This document shows, piece after piece, positions 16,493-23,899 of a stretch of 37,044 bases of DNA. Origin of the DNA: Oscillospiraceae bacterium. Lineage in GTDB: Bacteria; Bacillota; Clostridia; Oscillospirales; Oscillospiraceae. Each line of letters begins with the position of its first letter. The stretch's first letter is position 1. The notes below the pieces were generated by a model. The model had not been told where the DNA came from. It did no database searches and saw only the letters and a list, made by a program, of their open reading frames with translations. The stretch spans positions 1 through 37,044 of the forward strand of contig JAISLF010000026.1 in NCBI GenBank assembly GCA_031260605.1, read 5' to 3'. The position numbers and the translations under genes were made by a program.

Positions 16493-16614
16493 GGCATTTT
16501 CGCGTGGGCTTGACAAATCGCGCGAATCGGGCAAAAAAACAAGGCGCGCCTGAGGGTAGCATGGCATAACATTCTTCTTGGATTTTTCGAAAAGGCCGCG
16601 AACTGCTCTCGAAA

Positions 16615-16748
16615 ATTCGCCCGGCGAATAAAATCCAAATACGAAAAAACGGGGGAATTCATTTCCCCCGTTTTTTCTCCTTATTACCTCACTTTGACGG
16701 CGACCGGCACTTATGGCAACCGCCAAAACTCAACTCGCCGTCAAAGTG
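16615..16748 (-). repeat. Three-hairpin repeat, copy B
   Basis: Minus-strand copy. H1 is at 16690-16748 (same 14-bp stem as copy A, 31-nt loop of different sequence), H2 at 16644-16676 (terminator-like) and H3 at 16615-16629. It starts 12 nt after the stop of the LRR/SLH gene on the same strand, as copy A does after the C11 peptidase gene. Similarity to copy C continues to about 16575. The rest of 16456-16760 holds the radical SAM promoter and no gene. Confidence 0.85.
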
Positions 16749-16760
16749 CTATTTGTCGTG

Positions 16761-18614
16761 TTACTTGTCCTTCAGAAACTTCATCAGCAGCGTCGCCGCT
16801 TCGGCTCTTGTTGCCGTGCCTGTCGGCGCGATTGTTGTGTCGGTGCGCCCGGAGATATAACCCTTGGAGATTGCCCACGCGACGGCAGGCTTTGCGTAGT
16901 CCGCGACCTCGCCGAGATCGTCGTATTTGTCCGGTATTGGCGGTACTCCCGCCGTCGGATTGCCCCTCATCCGCCACAGAATCACCGCGAAATCCTGCCG
17001 CGTGATTTTGTTTTCCGTGCCGAACAGCCCGTCTCCGATTCCGCTGACGACGCGGTTATTTACCGCCCAGATAATCGCATTTGTGTACCACTGCCCGTCC
17101 GGCACGTCTGTAAACGGATTGTTCAGCCCCGCGACGTTCGGCTTACCTGCGTTGCTGTACAGAATCGTGACCAGCATTGCGCGCGTGAGGCTTGCATTCG
17201 GCGCAAATTCACCGTCTCCGACGCCGGACATAAGCCCGTTGTCAACCGCGTACTGGACGGCAGGGGTGTACCAGGCTTTAGGGTAAACATCGGAGAAGAG
17301 GTTCTCGACGGGGGTAGTCCAAATAACCGGGCGGTTACCCGGATTCCAGTACGCATTCCACCCCTCCGGCTTTGACGGAAATTTAGCGTAAATTGTCAGC
17401 GAATCACACCCTGAAAATGCGTAAGAACGTATTGTTTCGACGCTGCTGGGGATTGTGATGCTCGTCAGCGAGGAGCAACCATCAAATGCACCGCTGTTGA
17501 TATAAGTCACGCTGTCAGGGATTATGATACTTGACAATGAAGTGCAGCCCATAAACGCCCAGAAGTCAATATAGGTTACGCTGTTAGGGATTACAATGCT
17601 CGTAAGTGAGGTGCAATTTGTGAACGCCGCGCCGCCGATAGAGGTCACGCCGTCAGGGATTGAAAGGTCTGTAAGGGAGGTGCAATGCGCAAACGTCCCG
17701 GAGCCAATAGAAGTAATGCCGTTAGGGATTGAAATGTTTGTTAGCGAGCTGCAGCCATAAAATGCAAGTTCGTCAATATAGATAACACCGTCGGGGATTA
17801 ATATGCTCGTCAGTGAGGTACAATCCGTAAATGCAGCGCGGTCGATAGAATTAACAGTATTGGGGATACTATATATTTCACCGGCTTTACTTGCAGGATA
17901 TAATAAAATTTTCGTTTGGTTTTTATCAAACAGAACGCCGTCAGCGCTTGAATAAGCACTGTTTGAAGCTTCGACAGTTATGTTTGTAAGCGAACTGCAC
18001 CCCTCAAATGCGGTTTCGGCAATATACTCAACATTTTGGGGTATCGTAATACTCGTCAGCGAGGTGCAGCCACCAAATGCACCACCATAAATAGAAATAA
18101 CGCCGTCGGGTATTGTAATGCTCGTCAGTGCGGCGCAGTCCCCAAACGCACTGCTCTCGATAGAAATAACACCGTCGGGTATTGCAATGTTCCTAAGTGA
18201 AGTACACCCGTGAAACGCCCAACCGCCGATAAAGACAACACTGCCGGGTATTGATGCGCTCTCAAGCGAGGTGCAGCCATAAAACGAATTTGCGCCGATA
18301 GAAATCACGCCGTCAGGTATTATTATACTCGTCAGCTCGTCGCGATCATAAAACGCATACATTTCGATTCCCACAACCGGGTATCCGCCAAGCGTTGACG
18401 GAATAGTCACGTCCCCACCCGCACCTGAGTAGCCTGTGACGGTCGCTTCGTTATTAAAGACGGAGTACGTAAAATCCTCCTCCGCGCCGAGCGCCGTTGT
18501 TGCGAGCGCAAACGCAGCAATCACGCACAGGAGCAGGGTGGGCAGCCAGCGGGTTACGTTACGCGCAAGCCGGATTTTTGCGTTGCAGAGAGGTGAAACT
18601 GACGCGTTTGTCAT
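16761..18614 (-). CDS. Secreted BspA-type leucine-rich repeat protein with SLH domains
   Basis: A 617-residue surface protein. A signal peptide with a long basic lead (hydrophobic core about 25-40, ending LGA) is followed by about 13 leucine-rich repeats of 23 residues (pattern IPxGVxSIxxxAFxGCTSLTS). A family-typical island (SSADGVLFDKNQTKILLYPA) lies between repeats 6 and 7. Three SLH domains (about 435-617) should attach it to secondary wall polymers. BspA-type repeats usually mediate binding to host or environmental ligands; none can be predicted here. The ATG was chosen for its AGGAG site. A consensus promoter lies upstream. Three-hairpin repeats in opposite orientation flank the gene. 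Confidence 0.93.
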   Translation of the reverse strand: MTNASVSPLCNAKIRLARNVTRWLPTLLLCVIAAFALATTALGAEEDFTYSVFNNEATVTGYSGAGGDVTIPSTLGGYPVVGIEMYAFYDRDELTSIIIPDGVISIGANSFYGCTSLESASIPGSVVFIGGWAFHGCTSLRNIAIPDGVISIESSAFGDCAALTSITIPDGVISIYGGAFGGCTSLTSITIPQNVEYIAETAFEGCSSLTNITVEASNSAYSSADGVLFDKNQTKILLYPASKAGEIYSIPNTVNSIDRAAFTDCTSLTSILIPDGVIYIDELAFYGCSSLTNISIPNGITSIGSGTFAHCTSLTDLSIPDGVTSIGGAAFTNCTSLTSIVIPNSVTYIDFWAFMGCTSLSSIIIPDSVTYINSGAFDGCSSLTSITIPSSVETIRSYAFSGCDSLTIYAKFPSKPEGWNAYWNPGNRPVIWTTPVENLFSDVYPKAWYTPAVQYAVDNGLMSGVGDGEFAPNASLTRAMLVTILYSNAGKPNVAGLNNPFTDVPDGQWYTNAIIWAVNNRVVSGIGDGLFGTENKITRQDFAVILWRMRGNPTAGVPPIPDKYDDLGEVADYAKPAVAWAISKGYISGRTDTTIAPTGTATRAEAATLLMKFLKDK

Positions 18615-18667
18615 TATGTATTCTCCTGAAAATAATTTTGCATACAGCAACTGCGCGATTTATGCAA

Positions 18668-18696
18668 ATTATAGCACCGAGTGCGAAATTTGTCAA
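18668..18696 (-). promoter_or_regulatory. Sigma-A promoter for the LRR/SLH gene
   Basis: TTGACA (18691-18696), a 17-nt spacer and TATAAT (18668-18673) on the minus strand match consensus exactly. The predicted leader is about 45 nt. Confidence 0.9.
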
Positions 18697-18716
18697 GCGC
18701 AGGAACGCTCCGCTCG

Positions 18717-18853
18717 CACTTTGACGGCGGTGCGGGTTTTTGCGTTTGCAATGGGTGCAGGTGCCGTCAAAGTGAGGTAACAAGGAGAAAAAACGGAGAA
18801 AATGAATTCCCCCGTTTTTTCGGATTTGGATTTTATTCGCCGGGGGGGCGAAT
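18717..18853 (+). repeat. Three-hairpin repeat, copy C
   Basis: Plus-strand copy: H1 18717-18774 (12-bp stem, one base shorter overall than A and B), H2 18788-18820 and H3 18835-18853. H2 has lost complementarity in its left arm (GGAGA opposite TCCCC), so it should be a weaker terminator. Similarity to copy B runs on to about 18908. Unlike A and B it does not follow a gene; it lies upstream of the divergent LRR/SLH gene. An ATG at 18802 opens a 61-codon frame similar at its start to copy B. Beyond this, 18615-19137 holds only promoters. Confidence 0.85.
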
Positions 18854-19067
18854 TTGTTGTGCAGCGTTTTGCGGTTTTTCGAAAAAACCAAGAAAACGTC
18901 ATACCAAGTATGGGAGGAAGCCGACACAAATCCGGCAAACCCGCCGTCGCGCAAACTTTCCCGAAAATGCGGGTATACTCCATATAAAACAACATTTGCG
19001 CTGCCGTACTTTGCCCGCTGAGCGGTGCTTGAGGCATATGTGAAAAAGCGGCTTGATATTATTGTAC

Positions 19068-19096
19068 TTGATAGTATTGACAAATAGTGCTATAAT
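19068..19096 (+). promoter_or_regulatory. Sigma-A promoter for the DUF454 gene
   Basis: TTGATA (19068-19073), a 17-nt spacer and TATAAT (19091-19096). A TTGACA at 19077 is only 8 nt from the -10 and is not usable with it. Confidence 0.8.
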
Positions 19097-19137
19097 GAGC
19101 ATAACTGATCAACCTAACTATGGAGACTACAAGATAG

Positions 19138-19500
19138 TTGAAACGAATTCTGCTTGCAAGCCTTGGCATTATATGTCTTGCCGCCGGCATTATCGGCATT
19201 GTGCTGCCTGTTTTGCCGACGACTCCGCTTGTAATTGCGGCGAGCATTCTTCTCGGCGCGTCGTTTCCGAGATTCGCGCAGAAGCTTGACCGAATGCCGG
19301 TAATCGGTGAATTCGTCGTCAACTACAGACTAAAAACGGGCGTTTCAACCGGGACGAAGATTATTTCAATCATCGGGCTGTGGGTGTTCCTGCTCATCGG
19401 GGCGTATTTCTCAACGCCGGGCTGGGTAAAGACGCTTTTGGCAGTCGTAGGCGTTGCGGTTACTGCACATATCGTGCTTTTGCGCAAGAAAACGGCGTGA
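19138..19500 (+). CDS. DUF454 (YbaN-type) membrane protein
   Basis: A 120-residue integral membrane protein with the family's N-terminal pattern GIIGIVLPVLPTTPLVIAA and a following FPRFAQKLDRMPVIGEFV segment. Helices are predicted at about 3-40 (one or two), 72-92 and 96-113. Function is unknown in the family. The start is TTG (encoding MKRILLASLG), with GGAG 13 nt upstream, in line with a weak or regulated start. Its own promoter precedes it. It ends about 100 nt before mazG, which has a separate promoter. Confidence 0.85.
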   Translation: MKRILLASLGIICLAAGIIGIVLPVLPTTPLVIAASILLGASFPRFAQKLDRMPVIGEFVVNYRLKTGVSTGTKIISIIGLWVFLLIGAYFSTPGWVKTLLAVVGVAVTAHIVLLRKKTA

Positions 19501-19556
19501 TATTTTGTACAAAACGTAAATTATAGCCTTTATTTGAGATAAAGACGAAAAAAGGC

Positions 19557-19585
19557 TTGCTTTTTTGCTCAAACTGTGCTATTAT
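19557..19585 (+). promoter_or_regulatory. Promoter for mazG
   Basis: TTGCTT (19557-19562), a 17-nt spacer and TATTAT (19580-19585), about 20 nt before the ATG. Confidence 0.6.
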
Positions 19586-19605
19586 CATTTTCGGTTTGAG
19601 ACAAA

Positions 19606-20301
19606 ATGCTTGATATTGAGGGAAAACTGTCTGTCACAACAGACGGCAAATATGATTTCGGCGCGCTTGTGTCAATTATTGCGCTTTTGCGCGGCGAGGG
19701 CGGCTGCCCCTGGGACATTGAGCAAACGCACAAGTCGATCAGGAACAACCTGATTGAGGAGGCGTTTGAGCTTGCAGAGGCGCTTGACGAGGACGGCGCG
19801 CAGCATATGCGCGAGGAGCTTGGCGATGTGCTGCTGCAGGTTGTGTTCCACTCGGATATTGAGCGGGCGCGAGGACGCTTCGATGTTACAGATGTGACGG
19901 ACGCCGTTGTGAGAAAGCTGCTGTTTCGTCACCCGCACGTTTTCGGTAGCGCACAGGCGGAAACCTCAGCCGAGGTGCTGACCAACTGGGATGTGCTGAA
20001 GGCGGAGGAAAAGGGACAGGATACGCTGTACGACGCGGTGGACGCAGTGTCAAAGACGCTTCCCGCGACATGGCGGGCGGAGAAAATCGTAAAGAAAGCG
20101 TGGAAGAGTGACGAGCGCATTGCGCAGGAGATAGTTGACACGCTGACGCGCGAGGCAGCGCAGCCGCAGGAAAAGCTGTCCGCCGAGGTTTTCAGCCTGA
20201 TACTTGAGGCGCGGCGCGCCGGGCTCGACTTTGAAGCGGCGGTTGACGCCGCAAACAATCGCGCGGTTGCGATTACGGGCGAAATGCCCGCCGGTCGGTA
20301 G
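19606..20301 (+). CDS. mazG: Nucleoside triphosphate pyrophosphohydrolase MazG
   Basis: Hydrolyses NTPs to NMP and PPi and is thought to clear aberrant nucleotides. The 231-residue protein has the MazG signature: LRGEGGCPWDIEQTHKSIRN, then EEAFELAEALDED and EELGDVLLQVVFHSDIE, which supply the metal-binding acidic residues. The second half carries KLLFRHPHVFG and WDVLKAEEKG, typical of full-length MazG. Compared with Bacillus YabN it lacks the N-terminal methylase-like domain. It is followed by HU and rqcP, an arrangement common in Firmicutes. Confidence 0.95.
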   Translation: MLDIEGKLSVTTDGKYDFGALVSIIALLRGEGGCPWDIEQTHKSIRNNLIEEAFELAEALDEDGAQHMREELGDVLLQVVFHSDIERARGRFDVTDVTDAVVRKLLFRHPHVFGSAQAETSAEVLTNWDVLKAEEKGQDTLYDAVDAVSKTLPATWRAEKIVKKAWKSDERIAQEIVDTLTREAAQPQEKLSAEVFSLILEARRAGLDFEAAVDAANNRAVAITGEMPAGR

Positions 20302-20404
20302 ACCGGGTACAAATAAGTTGTTATCCGGCGAAAGCCGTTAACATACATTAAGGCCGGGCGGACAAGTCCAACCGGTAATACTCACCATTTTGGAGGCTAT
20401 TCAA

Positions 20405-20680
20405 ATGAAAAAATCAGAAATTATTGACGCAATCGCGTCAAAAGCCGACATCTCGAAGAAAAAGGCCGCTGAAGTAACGGAAGCGTTTCTTGACACGGTT
20501 ACGGACGCTCTTGTTAAGGGCGATAAGGTTCAGATCGTCGGATTCGGTACCTTCGACGTTCGCAAAAGAGAAGCACGCAAGGGCCGCGACATTCGCTCAG
20601 GCAAAATTGTCGATGTCCCCGCGTCCAAGAGCCCGGCTTTCAAGGCCGGTAAGGCCCTGAAAGAAGCCGTAAACAAGTAA
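20405..20680 (+). CDS. hup: HU-family DNA-binding protein
   Basis: A 91-residue histone-like protein that bends and compacts DNA as a dimer. It has the start MKKSEIIDAIASKADISKKKA, the motif GFGTFDVRKREARKGRD (arm base) and the C-terminal KSPAFKAGKALKEAVN. The ATG is chosen for the strong GGAGG site; an in-frame ATG five codons earlier overlaps that site. Codon use appears adapted, as expected for an abundant protein. A terminator follows, so it is probably expressed at a higher level than its neighbours. Confidence 0.97.
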   Translation: MKKSEIIDAIASKADISKKKAAEVTEAFLDTVTDALVKGDKVQIVGFGTFDVRKREARKGRDIRSGKIVDVPASKSPAFKAGKALKEAVNK

Positions 20681-20695
20681 CCGGCGATTTTACAG

Positions 20696-20743
20696 AAAAA
20701 ACGCCCGTCAAATTAGCGTTATTGCAAACCGGCGGGCGTTTTT
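20696..20743 (+). terminator. Terminator after the HU gene
   Basis: AAAAACGCCCG and CGGGCGTTTTT form the stem with a loop of about 25 nt, ending in a T-run. Confidence 0.8.
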
Positions 20744-20796
20744 AAGTATATTCGGCGTTTATTATACGCCGCAGGTTCAACGGTAAACAACAGCCA

Positions 20797-21039
20797 ATGA
20801 GATTAGATAAATTTCTAAAAGTATCCCGCGTTATAAAACGCCGCACCGTCGCGCAGGAGGCGGCGGACGGGGGACGCGTCGCCGTTAACGGACAGCCCGC
20901 AAAGCCGGGCAAGGACGTTAAGGTAGGAGACGTTTTAGAGGTGCGCTTCGGCGCGAACATCCTGAAGCTTGAGGTTTTGTCCGTTGACGAAAAGACGCGT
21001 GCCGACAGCGCGCATCTTATGTACCGCGAAATAGTTTAG
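20797..21039 (+). CDS. rqcP: S4-domain RNA-binding protein RqcP
   Basis: An 80-residue protein made of a single S4 domain: MRLDKFLKVSRVIKRRTVAQEAADGGRV, then VNGQPAKPGKDVKVGDVLEVRFG. RqcP (YabO) in Bacillus binds stalled 50S subunits and aids Ala-tailing with RqcH in ribosome quality control. Small size and the mazG-HU-rqcP order support this over Hsp15 or a larger RNA-modifying enzyme. The Shine-Dalgarno is poor. The usual sporulation genes yabP and yabQ do not follow. Confidence 0.9.
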   Translation: MRLDKFLKVSRVIKRRTVAQEAADGGRVAVNGQPAKPGKDVKVGDVLEVRFGANILKLEVLSVDEKTRADSAHLMYREIV

Positions 21040-21142
21040 GCGCGATTGCCGATTCTATAATAAAACACAAAGTCCGGGAAATAATACAGTCAGTCAGCGC
21101 GGCGCAGTCAGTAAGCTGCGGCGGGTATGCACACCAAAGAGG

Positions 21143-22606
21143 ATGTACCGGGAATTGCGATTCAAGTGGGATAAAAAATATCTATACTGGGGAGTCACGG
21201 CATTCGGCGTAATCGCCGCGTGCTTTATCGCGTACAGCCTGACTGTCAAAATCGCCGTTGTCGCAGGGCTTGTGCGGAGAATACTCGCTATTTTCGCGCC
21301 TGTTGTTTACGGACTTGTTATCGCCTTTTTGTTTAACGGGCCTGTAAAGTTTTTTGAAAAACATCTGTTTTCAAGTGAGCCCTCGCCCTTTAAGCAAAGA
21401 GTTTCGGCGTTTTTTGTAAGAATAAAGTCAAAGCTTCGCAAAAAAAATTCAGGCGCAGCGGCGCTTGCGACAGGTGCGGCTGCCGTCACGGTCGTGCAAA
21501 CGGATCTGCCCCCGGTAGGGGACGCCGCAGCCGCAAATGCGGACGCTGCAGAGCAGCCGGTTCCGGCGAAAACAGCCGAACAGCCGGTATTGTCGGTGAA
21601 TGCAGGAGCGCAAAAGCGCCGCGCCGTTGTTAAGAAAATCTACAGGGCAATCGTGCCGCGCGACAAAAAGAAGAAAGAGAGAAAGATTGCGCGGGCGCTT
21701 TCGATTTTGCTTGTTGTGGTTCTTTTTCTGCTTTTGATAACCGGGTTTTTCCTGCTTGTAATTCCGCGCGTTTACAGGAGCCTTGAGCTTTTGGCAAAGA
21801 GCCTGCCGGAAAACATCAACCGCGCGATTGTGTGGATCAACCAGGTAATCAAGGACAATCAGGATCTGCGCGAAGCGCTTGAATCCTATCTCGGCGATTT
21901 GCAGGCATATGCCTCAGGATTGATTACCGAAATTACAAAGCTGATAAACATCGAGGCTGTCGCAAAGCAGCTTGCAGCGAGTGTTGTGTCGGTTGTGTCG
22001 TTCATATTCAATCTCGTCGTCGGCGTAATAGCGGCTGTTTACTCGCTCTATAACAAAGAACACTTCATCAGTATTGTGAAGAAAATAATCGATGCGTTTG
22101 CAGGTCAGAAGACGAGTCTGCGAATTAAGACTTTCCTGAAAAGCGCGAATGTTGTTTGCAGCAAATATATTACGGCGCAGCTTTTTGACGCGCTGATTGT
22201 CGGAATTGTTTCCGCAATCGGGCTTTCGATTATGCGCGTGCCTTATGCCGTGCTGATTGCGGTTATTCTCGCCGTTACGAACATTATTCCGGTTTTCGGA
22301 CCGTTCCTCGGCGCAATTCCGTCAGCACTGCTTGTTTTGCTCAACGACCCGAAAAAGTGCATAGTGTTTATCATTTTCGTACTGATAATCCAGCAGATAG
22401 ACGGCAATATCATAAATCCGCGCATACACGGTCAGTCCTCGGGCTTGTCCGGCTTCTGGGTGTTGTTTGCGGTGCTGCTGTTCGGCGGACTGTTCGGCTT
22501 CTGGGGCTTTGTTATCGCTGTGCCTTGCTTTACGCTGTTTTACCGCGGGTTTGCGAGCTACGTCAACGGACGCATACGCAGAAAGGCAGAGGCTGCCGGG
22601 AAATAA
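21143..22606 (+). CDS. AI-2E family (PF01594) permease
   Basis: A 487-residue multipass membrane protein. Two N-terminal helices (about 16-64) are followed by an unusual hydrophilic, Ala-rich insert (about 78-180) ending in the basic cluster RDKKKKERK. Next come helix 3, the long amphipathic segment (NRAIVWINQVIKDNQDLREAL) and the C-terminal helix set with the family motifs NIIPVFGPFLGAIPS and QQIDGNIINPRI. Members include proposed AI-2 exporters and Na+(Li+)/H+ antiporters, so the substrate is uncertain. The given ATG touches the GAGG site with no spacing. A TTG at 21155 is a possible alternative start. Confidence 0.9.
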   Translation: MYRELRFKWDKKYLYWGVTAFGVIAACFIAYSLTVKIAVVAGLVRRILAIFAPVVYGLVIAFLFNGPVKFFEKHLFSSEPSPFKQRVSAFFVRIKSKLRKKNSGAAALATGAAAVTVVQTDLPPVGDAAAANADAAEQPVPAKTAEQPVLSVNAGAQKRRAVVKKIYRAIVPRDKKKKERKIARALSILLVVVLFLLLITGFFLLVIPRVYRSLELLAKSLPENINRAIVWINQVIKDNQDLREALESYLGDLQAYASGLITEITKLINIEAVAKQLAASVVSVVSFIFNLVVGVIAAVYSLYNKEHFISIVKKIIDAFAGQKTSLRIKTFLKSANVVCSKYITAQLFDALIVGIVSAIGLSIMRVPYAVLIAVILAVTNIIPVFGPFLGAIPSALLVLLNDPKKCIVFIIFVLIIQQIDGNIINPRIHGQSSGLSGFWVLFAVLLFGGLFGFWGFVIAVPCFTLFYRGFASYVNGRIRRKAEAAGK

Positions 22607-22676
22607 GAGTTCTATTACGGGGTAATTCGTTCTGATTACGCGCCTTATTGAAAAATACAACAGTCTGCCGCAAAAA

Positions 22677-23102
22677 GTGCGTGAAACCGGCAGCTACATA
22701 TTCTTTGGCGGATTGACGACGCTTGTTGATCTCGTCGTGTTTTTTTGCCTTGACAGTCTGCTGCACGTAAACGACAAACTCGCACAGGCGGTGTCCATCG
22801 CAGCTTCGATTGTGTTCGCGTTTATCGTCAACAAGCTGTTTGTCTTTGAGAGCCGCGACAAATCGCGCAATACCGTCGCCGCAGAGTTTGCGAAATTCGT
22901 CGCCGGGCGGGCGGTTACATTCGTCATTCAGTTTTTCGGCTACATCGCGCTTGAGTACGTATTCAGAAGTAAGTATCTTGCCAAAATTCTGATTATGGTA
23001 ATCGTGCTTGTGCTCAATTACATTTTCAGCAAGCTGTTTGTTTTCACAAAGAAAAAGGCGGACGCGCCGCCGGTTTCTGAGGATTCCGAGGATGCGCCGT
23101 AA
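22677..23102 (+). CDS. GtrA-family membrane protein
   Basis: Small four-helix protein of the GtrA family. These are proposed to move lipid-linked sugars across the membrane for glycosylation of wall polymers or O-antigen. Seen: GGLTTLVDLVVFFCLDSLL (helix 1), NDKLAQAVSIAASIVFAFIVNKLFVFES (helix 2 and the conserved NK.FVF motif), two more helices, and NYIFSKLFVFTKKK at the end. The GTG at 22677 is the first usual start codon. However, the frame is open back to 22626 and the upstream residues (LIEKYNSLPQKV) match the usual GtrA N-terminus. The true start may therefore be a rare codon near 22632-22635, giving about 15 more residues. Confidence 0.9.
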   Translation: MRETGSYIFFGGLTTLVDLVVFFCLDSLLHVNDKLAQAVSIAASIVFAFIVNKLFVFESRDKSRNTVAAEFAKFVAGRAVTFVIQFFGYIALEYVFRSKYLAKILIMVIVLVLNYIFSKLFVFTKKKADAPPVSEDSEDAP

Positions 23103-23157
23103 CCGCAAAGCGCACAAGAGACCGAGAGCCGTTTGTTAACACCAATAACGCAAACTA

Positions 23158-23190
23158 AAAGGCGCAGAGATATTTATCCGCGCCTTTCGC
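23158..23190. terminator. Bidirectional terminator between gtrA and VOC genes
   Basis: AAAGGCGC and GCGCCTTT form a stem between convergent genes, with A-rich sequence on the left and TTTCGCTTT on the right. Confidence 0.65.
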
Positions 23191-23201
23191 TTTGCCTGTA
23201 T

Positions 23202-23657
23202 TTATGATTGCAACATTTTATGAATGTCGTTCTCGGATACATCCATCCTTTTCGCGATTTCGTCAATGGACATTCCGCTTGCCTGAAACCGTTCGACAAC
23301 GGATTTCATCCTCTCGCCAACCTCGATGATATGACCGTCAGGGTCATAAAAACGCACAACGCGCTGTCCCCACGAATGCTCGACAAGCGGGTGTACAAGC
23401 TCTAACTCATCAAGATTCTTGAGAAAATCATCAAAGTTATCCTTTTCAAAAGCGAGTTCGCCCGCATTACCCTTAAACCTTACGTCAATACCGCCGATAA
23501 ACTCTTCCCACGTTTTAAGCGTTTGCAGGGCGATTTCTCCGCCGTCAAGCGTTACGTTCGCGCCCCAATCGGTCTCAACGCCAAGACCGAGATATTTCTT
23601 GTAGAACGCTTTCGAGCGTTCCATATCCTTTACCGCGAGCAAGCAACAAAACTTCAT
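23202..23657 (-). CDS. VOC (glyoxalase/bleomycin resistance) protein with HTH-like tail
   Basis: A 151-residue protein. Residues 1-117 form a vicinal-oxygen-chelate domain: MKFCCLLAVKDMERSKAFYKKYLG, then ELVHPLVEHSWGQRVVRFYDPDGHIIEVGE. The family includes metalloenzymes and antibiotic-sequestering proteins; the role here is unknown. The C-terminal ~33 residues (VERFQASGMSIDEIAKRM, then DVSENDIHKML) have a helix-turn-helix look and are not part of the usual domain. The ATG is fixed by a strong AGGAGGAAA site. Confidence 0.85.
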   Translation of the reverse strand: MKFCCLLAVKDMERSKAFYKKYLGLGVETDWGANVTLDGGEIALQTLKTWEEFIGGIDVRFKGNAGELAFEKDNFDDFLKNLDELELVHPLVEHSWGQRVVRFYDPDGHIIEVGERMKSVVERFQASGMSIDEIAKRMDVSENDIHKMLQS

Positions 23658-23694
23658 AATAATTTCCTCCTGAATTCCAATTTGCTGTAAATTC

Positions 23695-23723
23695 ATTATA
23701 GCACTAAAGAGCGGCGAAAACAA
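23695..23723 (-). promoter_or_regulatory. Promoter for the VOC gene
   Basis: TTGTTT (23718-23723), a 17-nt spacer and TATAAT (23695-23700) on the minus strand. Confidence 0.7.
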
Positions 23724-23834
23724 CCCTTATACCGCTGAAACGGCGCGGTTTTCAAGGTTTTTCGAAGAAATCCGTTCCTCTCTGAAGGTGTTCCTGACAA
23801 CACAGCCAGAATTTCTAAAACGAAAAACATCCCT

Positions 23835-23897
23835 GTAATAAAAGAACCCCCGTGCGGAGATACTATACACAGTATTTCATAAGCCGGGGGATTCTTT
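23835..23897 (+). promoter_or_regulatory. sigG leader hairpin overlapping a possible sigma-F/G promoter
   Basis: AAAGAACCCCCG (23841-23852) pairs with CGGGGGATTCTTT (23885-23897), leaving one bulged A. The right arm contains the only candidate Shine-Dalgarno (GGGGG) of sigG and ends two nt before the TTG start. An inner ATACT/AGTAT hairpin fills the loop. In the same place GTAATA (23835-23840), 18 nt and GATACTA (23859-23865) resemble a forespore sigma promoter (CATACTA-type -10). If that promoter is used, the left arm is not transcribed, so the two readings apply to different transcripts. Confidence 0.55.
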
Positions 23898-23899
23898 AT

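Noticed and set aside
16456-16662. 69-codon N-terminal extension of the radical SAM protein
   Set aside because: It begins inside the three-hairpin repeat, has no family similarity, and a promoter lies between it and the conserved start.
16713-17375. 220-codon frame opposite the SLH domains
   Set aside because: It is an antisense shadow of the LRR/SLH gene; the reverse strand has clear domain repeats and a signal peptide.
18802-18987. 61-codon frame in three-hairpin repeat copy C
   Set aside because: It is not listed as a gene because its start sits in a hairpin loop and only the first residues resemble the other copies; kept as a finding instead.
19077-19096. TTGACA directly before TATAAT upstream of the DUF454 gene
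   Set aside because: The spacer is only 8 nt; the TTGATA at 19068 with a 17-nt spacer is the usable -35.
21127-21174. 15-codon frame (MHTKEDVPGIAIQVG) overlapping the start of the AI-2E permease gene
   Set aside because: It has no ribosome binding site and no other support.
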